Part shown: positions 56,870 to 64,000 of the stretch, in pieces
Position numbering within the stretch: the stretch's first letter is position 1
Layout of the letters: every line of letters starts with the position of its first letter
Assembly (NCBI GenBank): GCA_025617745.1
Contig: CM046870.1
Location: forward strand, 10,282,410 to 10,346,409
Origin: Heliocidaris erythrogramma
Taxonomy: Eukaryota > Echinodermata > Echinoidea > Camarodonta > Echinometridae
Reading direction: 5' to 3'
DNA length: 64,000 bases
Notes under the pieces: model-generated
Databases searched by the model: none
What the model was told of the DNA's origin: nothing
The model's input: the letters and a program-made list of their open reading frames with translations, nothing else
Program-made: the position numbers and the translations under genes

Positions 56870-58395
56870 TTACAGATAAATATGTTTTCCATGTGATTTT
56901 TACATGCATGTAAGATATAGAATGCAATTTACCATACTTTCACTCAATCACACCTGTTTGCTGTTTTGCTTTTGCATGTCCATCCTTCACAGTGCATTTT
57001 AAAGTTCTCCTTTTGATGGTTTAGAGAGATCTGGTGACTAAACTGCAAGTCTATCTTTTTAAGGATTTTAATTAGTAGAGGAAAAACTTCATAAATAATT
57101 ATATGCGAAGAATAGCCAATGAATGATTGAGTTAGTATTGAGATTGAATATGACGTAATTCTGTTACCATAGCTATTATGCCAATTTGTAATATGGAATA
57201 TTGTTTAAATAGTCATGATTGTTTAATTATGTTAATGATTAAATGCCTGCAAACTCAACTGGCAAAATTAAAACACAAATATACCAAGCAGTTGCTGCTT
57301 ACCTCAACTATAACTTTGTAATCTTAACCATTTTCAGTGCATTCACAGATTTCTTTTCATAATGGCCCTATGGTACTTATTTTAAAATCTTTTTTTTTTT
57401 TTACTTGAGACTGTGTATAAAAATTTATCAACATTAGAGTTTACAGGAGATTGAAGAACCTTTAGTTTTCTTAGTAAATTTTAAAGATGTAATTCCGTTA
57501 CCGATGCCTTATCTCAGAAAAAGAGCAAATACTACACATCTGTCATGTTATTTATCAATCTCTTCCTATCACAATTAAGTTGAATAAACAGCTGAATCAA
57601 ACATTAATCTGGAATAAATGGCTTGTACATTTCAAAGGATATTGAATGGAAATGAGAGATTTAAAAATACCACCATTTTCTGGTAATTCCGTTAACATGG
57701 TATATATACCAGAATATAATTAATTTAAGTGAAAAAAATTGGGTATGAAATAGTTCAGGTGAAACAATGAGTACATCTGCAGATTATTAATTGGTAGGAA
57801 GGGGACCAAAGTACAAAATTAGTGCACAAACCCCAAAAGTGTAAGCAAAAAATCTCCAATTTGTAATTCCGTTACCGTGGAATTGCCCATGTACATTCAA
57901 ATAGTGTTTTTCATGCAAAATGCGCATGCAGTAAAAATACATCATTCCATTTGGGATAACATGAAATGAGTTATCTATCACCTTATCGGAGAATTTATTT
58001 ACTCTGTGTGACATGACAATATACATGATATGTTTAATCAAGAAAAAGCTTTTAAATGGACAAATTTACGATGGGTAAAAAACGTTGAAATATTGGTAGT
58101 TATCACAACCTATTATTTGAGTAAATCACAGTTTTATGTTTCACTGTGCCATACATGTGTGTGTAATATCTAACTTTCAATCTTATATAAATCAGGTTTA
58201 TAACGTCAAATCTTATATCACTTGAAAGGTCTTTATCAGGTTTTACATATTAGGACAAAAAATTGAAGATCGTGAATTTTGACATTCTTTCAAATTTTGA
58301 GCCAAAAATGGCATTTTTAGGCAAAAATGCGCGTGGCATCCGCCCGTACCTTACTCCGCAGTATTTTTGCAAGAGATTTAGCATGGATGCCGAGT
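56870..58395. mobile_element. Element with GTAATTCCGTTACC iterons, copy 2 (inverted)
   Basis: 56870-57205 matches 24900-25158 plus 27340-27430 in inverse without the 2.18 kb insert. GTAATTCCGTTACC or close variants occur at about 57154, 57489, 57684 and 57864. The right end (58030-58395) is the inverse of 48617-49015. No coding region. Confidence 0.65.
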
Positions 58396-59193
58396 GTTAC
58401 CCCAAAATGCTGTCGAATCTTTTTCTAGAGCCTTTCTTTACGTTTGGCTGGCCTACTAATATATAATGCTGAAAAAAAGACAAAGAATTGCGATAAGGTA
58501 AGGGGCTATTTCATTCATTTTGTTTACAAGCCTCGAAATACTGTGTTTCTTGTCAAAAATCTTGATCTGCGTGTAAAATGAATGAATGCGCAGACATAGG
58601 CCCCTTTGTTTTTTCAAAGCCAAAATGACATGGCCGTCTTTTTATTAAAAATGATGTTCTTTGTCAAATTCTAACAAGATTTTTGACATACCTACTCTTT
58701 AGTTTATTAGGATAATATAAAATTACTCATTAGAGGAAAGTAAAAAAAAAATTCTTGTTTAATTTAAAATCAAATCTATACCCTTGTGTCTCACGAAAGA
58801 AAAGACATTCAATGTCATTATTATTAATTTTTGACACCTTATACCTCATTTTTACCATTACATCCTAACGTTTGTTTGATTAATTTGCACATAACACAAA
58901 GAGAGAAACGTATTTTGTCCTTACAGTCTACTACTATATCATTTTACGAGGGCTGCTCGCACACATCAATTAATTGTCTGAAACATTTGCGTATTTAAAC
59001 ATGTATTCACTTTTTAAGCACACGCACCCCAAACCAGGCAATGAGATACAAAAAAAAGTGCACGGTCATCAGGTACTTCTGTGCAAATCATTTATGAATA
59101 ACTTTCAAAAATAAAACATGGTGTAGAAGGTGGGTAGGTATAAGAAGCGAAAGAGAAAGAATAGAAAGTTTATCTTGCACAATATACGGTACT
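58396..59193. other. No gene seen
   Basis: AT-rich; contains the diverged AAGGGGCTATTT/GGCCCCTTTG pair (about 58500-58605) noted with the element at 4538-4758. Confidence 0.45.
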
Positions 59194-60142
59194 CACCACA
59201 CAAATTGATATTCGGGCAAGAGGCGTCCGTATCACTATGCCTAAGTACTCTGGCTCGCAGCGTAATTTTAAAAATACATGCTGGCCCGCTTGACGAATTT
59301 TAACCGGCTTGCTTCGAATCATCACGTTCACGTCACGTCGTCATGTTACACAACATAATGCGAATACTAAACCTAATCTCACGAAGGGTAGGGTGTAACA
59401 TTTGTGAAATACCCCCCTCTAATTGGCGAAGTGTCGGGTCCAGTTTACCCGACACTTCATTTAAAAAAGTATTGCAAATACAGTGCCGTCACCAGCTTTT
59501 TTCAAGGGGGGGGGGGGCTGCCTTTTGGAAAAAAAAGACAAAACTTACCAACTCCAATGTCAGGCAGTGGTGCTGGTGGCGCAGATATGAGCTGTTCGAC
59601 ACTACACAATAGTGCATATAGCCGGCCCTTTTCAATGCCCATGAAATCTACGAATACTCACGTCTCGAACCCGACACTTCGTCCATAAGAGGGGGTATTT
59701 CACAAACGTTACACCCTACCCTTCGTGATTTCAGACTTAGTATTCACGAAAGGTCGTGTAACGTGACGTGAATGTGATCACTCGATGGTTCGTAGCATGC
59801 CGGATAATTATTTAAGCGGGTCAGATTATGTTTATAAAATTACGCTGCGAGCCAGAGTACATAGCAGGCCCGTAGCCAGAGGGGGGTCGGAGGGGTCGGA
59901 CGACCCCCCCCCCCCTTTCTTGGGCTGAGGTCCGCTTTTTCATGAAAAAAAAACACACACACACACCTTTAATGGGACCCCCTAGCAAGGACCTGCCTTC
60001 TGCCTTCGGCAGGTCCGTATTGATTATGACAAAAAGGTCCACTTTTGCCAAAAACGACCCACCCCTTTAGAAACCCTGGCTACGGGCCTGCATAGGCATA
60101 GGATACTGACGCCTCTTGCCCGAATATCAATTTTGTGTGGTG
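59194..60142. mobile_element. Fold-back element with long arms, hosting an insertion
   Basis: CACCACACAAATTGATATTC then GGGCAAGAGGCGTC at the left, and inverse at the right. Arms run inward for about 290 bases through CTCGCAGCGTAATTTT, GAAGGGTAGGGTGTAAC and GAAGTGTCGGG. The right arm is interrupted by the MITE at 59864-60091. The loop holds poly-G and CAGGCAGTGGTGCTGG, perhaps another insertion. Confidence 0.88.
59864..60091. mobile_element. Nested MITE, GCAGGCCCGTAGCCAG ends
   Basis: Perfect 16-base inverted termini with poly-C/poly-G and (AC)n near the left. ATA stands on both sides and the fold-back arm continues beyond it, which proves it was inserted into the arm. Confidence 0.85.
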
Positions 60143-60954
60143 GTTCCCTTGGCGAAGGAATGTGAATACAAGAGGCTTAAAGCGAGAAGACAAACTACTA
60201 ATCTATATGACAATTTTATGTAGCCAATTGTGAACTTAGAAAAGTTCTTACATTTTAATTTGCGGATATCTGATCCAATGCGGCCTCCAAACAATTTCAG
60301 CGTTGTTGCCGAAAAACCAACTTTTGGCATTTTGCATAAATCGCATAAATCCAAATGGCCAGATCTACTGGCATATTAGACAAGACAACTTACGCAAACC
60401 TCCCTCTGTTGCACCAGCATGTTTGAAGGGGAAAGGGGACCGCCATTTCCAAGTTTTATCAGTAACTTTGCAAGTAGACAAGCTAGAAAACACATATTAA
60501 ATATCTAAAAATATGTTTAAGGCACAGGGAATCAGGTGAAATCATTGTTAACATATTTCGAAACACTAAAGTATCAAAATCCAGAATGGTGTAAAAATGA
60601 CCGCCATTTACCAAATATATCATTTCTTTACAACTAAAAGCTAATAATCATGGAAATACGGTGTCTAAACATATTGTATTGATACACAAGGAAAATAAAG
60701 TTTTTCCTGGGAGATCTGAAAATTCATGAATGTAATGTTATAGAAAGAAGATGGAACCCCAAAAGAATGCTAAAATGGCACCAAAAATGGCCGGCATAGT
60801 TCATGACATCTTCTAAATTTATCGTAACATTGCCATCATATAATTATGCTAGTATACCTATGGAATGTTTTAATGTATGTATTATAGAACAAATTTGACA
60901 ATTTGTCATAACTCATAAATTTTCCCTCCACTTGGATAAATTAGGGCTGGTGAC
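60143..60954. other. No gene seen
   Basis: Repeated phrases such as TGACCGCCATTTACC and GACCGCCATTTCC and ATGGCCGGCAT suggest a diverged repeat; no exon found. Confidence 0.4.
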
Positions 60955-61341
60955 ATTTGTCCGATAACGATGAAAATAAAGATGACAATAAATCGTTGCC
61001 TAATTGCTCAAACGTTGTTTATGTGGAAAATGAATATGAATTCTTTTTTGTAAATCAGATGGAACTGAGCCTCCCTCTTCGAGTTTATCGTATCGGTGGA
61101 ATCGTTCGCAACCGATTTTTGTCAAGACAGAGCTCACCGATTTTTTTTATCCGAGAGCCAATGGCTTGTGCTCCTTTGAGGTGACGTTATTTCAGAAGAA
61201 TTATGTGGACAGTGTCCGTCGTACTTGATTGACAGAACTCCACTGATTTTATCGGTCATGTGTGACCACTTTTATGGTTATCGTTTCAGGTACATTTCAA
61301 TGCGCATACATTACCGTTAGCGTCATCGTTATCGGACAAAT
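60955..61341. mobile_element. MITE, ATTTGTCCGATAACGATGA ends
   Basis: Termini are inverse copies over 19 bases. About 387 bases; the interior includes GGTGGAATCGTTCGC and AGCTCACCGATTTTT. No coding region recognised. Confidence 0.85.
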
Positions 61342-61380
61342 ATGAATGAATGAATGAATGAAACATAGGGTGGTGGCACT

Positions 61381-61638
61381 ATGAACACGATGACAAAGAG
61401 AGCGGACAAAATATACAGCTCCTCATTGTACCCTCCACAATTGCTCTGGTAGACAAAAGAATATCCCTTCATTGCTATTATGTAAAATATGTAGAACAGG
61501 TGAATATGCACGTGACACCTGTTCTACATACCTTTACATAATAGAAATCCAGGGTTGTTCTTTTGTCTACCAGAGCAATTGTGGAAGGTACAATGAGGAG
61601 CTGTATATTTTGTCCGCTTCTGTGTTCGTCATGTTCAT
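61381..61638. mobile_element. Hairpin element with arms of about 120 bases
   Basis: ATGAACACGATGAC at the left and GTCATGTTCAT at the right; arms share GCGGACAAAATATACAGC, CTGGTAGACAAAAGAA and ATGTAGAACAGGTG. The loop is about 12 bases (AATATGCACGTG). Confidence 0.88.
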
Positions 61639-62631
61639 ACTAATAGCTTTCGCATCAGGAACGTACGGACTGTAGTGCGGTAATCTGATACGAAAATCAA
61701 TCTGCGCACGCGTCGATTTCGTTGTTCCGAGTCCGTACTTCAATCGCCAACGGGTTTTGGCCAATTTCACGTTGGTGAATTCAGCAGCGGTAAGAAGCCG
61801 AGCAGCCAATCAGCGCTCTTGTCGGTGACATCATCATCGTGGTCGATCATGCGGGGCGTGTCCTCGGCAATTACGTCACGCAAATCGCTCGTTCTTGGAT
61901 GTGCGAAACGAAAAATAATCGGTACCACGGTCGAGCGCAACTACGTTCAAATCGTAATCGTCCTTCGTCTCTGAGTGAGTCCGCGAACGATTTGCGAAAG
62001 CTCTCTACTGTGGTAATGCCACAGCATTCTATAAGTGCATGTATTTATCATCAGCCTGAACGAGCTAGAAATAAAAATCAGGAGTTTATGCTTAGTATGA
62101 ATTGCGAATGTATATGGGAGATTCCCGAACTTATTACCATAAACATGATAAACCTACATCACCTGAAATGTCAGGAAACGACCGCCATAATATGAGCCAT
62201 ACGGATCCATGCCTCTATTATATGTTTTTTCCACCTCTCAGGGGTGAGTGTGTATATGTGTGCGTGTGTGTGTGTGTGTGTGCGTGTGGGTGGGTGGGTG
62301 TGTCCCCTCATCTACGTAGACGAGGTATGGATTCCGAGAAAATCAGAGGGGAAGGCTTATAAGCATAAATCATTGAGCAACACCGACATGCAATACCTTT
62401 TCTACAAAATGTCATTAGTGATCTGTGACAAGCCACCCCTTGAATCCCGTATGAAGCACTAAATATAGTTTTGAAATGGAAGTTAGACCGTGGTTATAAG
62501 TTTTTTTGTCAAACATGACTCTAAACAGAGCGTCGTGTTTAACTCATTTCCTAGAAAACAGTTCGACACGCGGATGGAAGGAGCCCTCTCAATATTGCAG
62601 TACATGTATCCTATTAATTCACCGCCGCATT
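61639..62631. other. No gene; likely 3' flank of the dehydrogenase gene
   Basis: Holds a (TG)n tract at about 62255-62300 and CG-rich DNA at 61680-61960. No exon or polyadenylation signal for the minus-strand gene was clear. Confidence 0.45.
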
Positions 62632-62879
62632 TCATAACACTTCAGCAACAAGATCTCTGCCGACAAAGGCAGCGTGGATGTTGTCGACTGCAATCTGCAT
62701 CATTGTCTCCAGAGCTTCGGTGTTACAGGAGCTGACGTGGGGTGTGATGATGACGTTTGGCATCGTCAGGAGGGCGTGGTCGTTTGGTAAAGGTTCGGGT
62801 TCGGTGACGTCCAGAGCAGCACCACCAATCGTTCCGTCGCTCAGAGCTTCTACAAGGTGATCGTGGTTAACCAGTCCTC
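62632..62879 (-). CDS. Last exon of a D-2-hydroxyacid dehydrogenase
   Basis: Minus-strand exon of 248 bases starting after AATCGCCAG (acceptor) with GA completing a Gly codon, then GLVNHDHLVEALSDGTIGG, AALDVTEPEPLPNDHALLT, MPNVIITPHVSSCNTEALE, TMMQIAVDNIHAAFVGRDL and VAEVL before TGA (62632-62634). The enzymes reduce 2-keto acids such as glyoxylate, hydroxypyruvate or 2-ketogluconate with NAD(P)H. This exon covers the end of the nucleotide-binding domain and the return to the substrate domain: catalytic Glu in DVTEPEPL and catalytic His in TPHVSS are present. It is most like glyoxylate/hydroxypyruvate or 2-ketogluconate reductases; which of these cannot be told from one exon. Upstream exons would lie beyond about 63 kb and were not found before the window ends. 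Confidence 0.9.
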
Positions 62880-63218
62880 CTGGCGATTAGAATTAGTAAT
62901 AGTTCGAGTTAGCTATAGCAGGGGTAATAATACTTCGGCGCTTAGAAACATTCGTATTAAGCGCAATATAAATGTATTGTGTTATTATGTATTATTATTA
63001 AAATCAACATGAAAGGGATGACGGATTAATCAATTTAAAAGTATTGGGTAAACTTGCCCAGAGTGAGGGTAATTCTGTGTCTGACCAACTTTGGGGGCAA
63101 TTATATTCCCGACGCGAATGAATTTTGCTCAATTTGTAGTAAAAGCTGATCGTGATTGGGCAAAACGTTACATAAGTTTGGCAAGTGTTCAATGACATTA
63201 TTGAAGGTACACGTGTGC
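62880..63218. other. Presumed intron of the dehydrogenase gene
   Basis: Short AT-rich stretch with TATTATTATTAAAATC near 62990 and no further recognised sequence; the LINE fragment that follows lies in the same presumed intron. Confidence 0.45.
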
Positions 63219-63610
63219 ATTGAGATTCTATGAAAAACCAATAGTTCAATAATACTTGTCGTATACCGTCCTCCTAATTATCAAGTTATTAGATTTATTG
63301 ACTTTCTTCAGCCTTTATTGAATAGTATTTCTACTGAAGATAAACAGTGTGTATTAATGGGTGATTTTAATGTCAATATCATGAATTATAACCACTCTGT
63401 TAGAGTCAATGATTTTGTAGATAGTTTACGCTCATTTTCCTTCGCTCCACAAATTATCAAACCTACAATTACGACACACTCTGCCACAATTCTTGATAAT
63501 ATATTTTGTAATCGTCCAGACAAGGTCATTCAGCCCGGCATAGTTATAACAGATGTGAGCGATCACTTAGCCTCTTTCGTCATTACCAGTTCCTCCATAC
63601 TCAGTGGCTT
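63219..63610 (+). pseudogene. LINE endonuclease-domain fragment (Jockey/CR1-like)
   Basis: Reads CIEIL, a stop, KTNSSIILVVYRPPNYQVI, FIDFLQPLLNSISTEDKQ, CVLMGDFNVNIMNYNHS, NDFVDSLRSFSFAPQIIKP, TITTHSATILDNIFCN and VITDVSDHLASFVI. YRPP, GDFN and SDHLA are the middle and end motifs of the APE endonuclease (GDFN Asp/Asn, SDH with the catalytic His). Homology ends near 63610, so the reverse transcriptase is absent. Probably the same LINE class as 15440-16107 and 20440-20780, but a different copy on the other strand. Confidence 0.88.
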
Positions 63611-63923
63611 GTTAAATACTGTAAAAGCAATACAAACACGATTTTTTTTTTCTTCACTTTTACATATTAACAAATTGCAGTTTTTGGAGGATGGGAAAGT
63701 CACTAGATCGACGATCCCGATTGGTTTATAAACTCTTGAGATGGGTGTGATTCAGTCGTTTTGCTAAACTGCAGAGTATAGTAAGTCAAGCACATCCACA
63801 GGACCGCTACACAATGTACACCGTACGCAACATTCATCCAGTGTACATGTGGCGGGACTTTTAGATTAAGAACAACCATTTTTTTACACTTCGGAAAACA
63901 CAAAATTGGTTGCAATTGATGCT
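63611..63923. other. No gene seen
   Basis: Follows the truncated LINE; nothing recognised on either strand. Confidence 0.4.
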
Positions 63924-63991
63924 ATGCATAAATTTCTTAAGTGCAACAGTATGTAGGATAGAATACTGTTGCACTTGAGAAAATTATGCAT
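63924..63991. repeat. Hairpin, two 29-base arms
   Basis: ATGCATAAATTTCTTAAG then TGCAACAGTAT pairs with the inverse at 63963-63991 with three mismatches, around a loop of ten bases. Likely a minimal MITE. Confidence 0.85.
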
Positions 63992-64000
63992 GTTCCTCCT

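Overview
The window reads as animal genomic DNA: AT-rich, gene-poor, with GT-AG introns, secreted-protein domains (VWC, C-terminal cystine knot), a Golgi sulfotransferase, tRNA-derived SINEs, APE-type LINEs, Harbinger and Tc1/mariner transposons and one DIRS-like retroelement. This mix fits a marine invertebrate deuterostome; an echinoderm such as a sea urchin is my best guess, from general resemblance only. Four host loci are recognisable. (1) The last three exons of a plus-strand gene (8750-8851, 15255-15297, 22886-23196) for a secreted VWC plus C-terminal cystine-knot protein of the mucin, von Willebrand factor and SCO-spondin type; the three splice junctions join in phase. (2) A heparan sulfate 3-O-sulfotransferase copy without introns (44515-45598, plus), with its catalytic segment damaged. 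(3) The last exon of a D-2-hydroxyacid dehydrogenase (62632-62879, minus). (4) Little else: no other convincing exon was found.

Most of the rest is transposable elements. From 0 to 8.7 kb there are minisatellite, duplications and small MITEs, one nested in another. Intron 1 of the VWC/CTCK gene (8.9-15.3 kb) holds a 4.7 kb structure with inverted minisatellite ends around a broken Harbinger transposase. Intron 2 (15.3-22.9 kb) holds an old LINE apparently split by a younger LINE and a SINE, then an iteron-ended element. From 23.2 to 31.8 kb there are inverted-repeat elements nested several deep. From 32.6 to 36.05 kb lies a broken DIRS-like fossil carrying two later insertions. From 37 to 47 kb there are four more inverted-repeat elements (one mariner) with the sulfotransferase among them. 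From 47 to 61.7 kb there are iteron arrays, a Tc1 derivative and fold-backs. The end carries the dehydrogenase exon, a LINE endonuclease fragment and a hairpin.

The most striking pattern is one architecture repeated with unrelated sequences: elements whose ends are arrays of short degenerate iterons, placed in opposite orientation at the two ends. The iteron cores include GGACAACTACCCC, TTGGTCTAAT, CCAGTTGGAAA, CATTCAAATTCG, AAGTCTTAAAGA, GTAATTCCGTTACC and TACGGATG. At least two such elements can be delimited cleanly by matching inverted termini, and one nested insertion can be read by comparing two copies in the window. No transposase is visible in these elements, so how they move is unknown.
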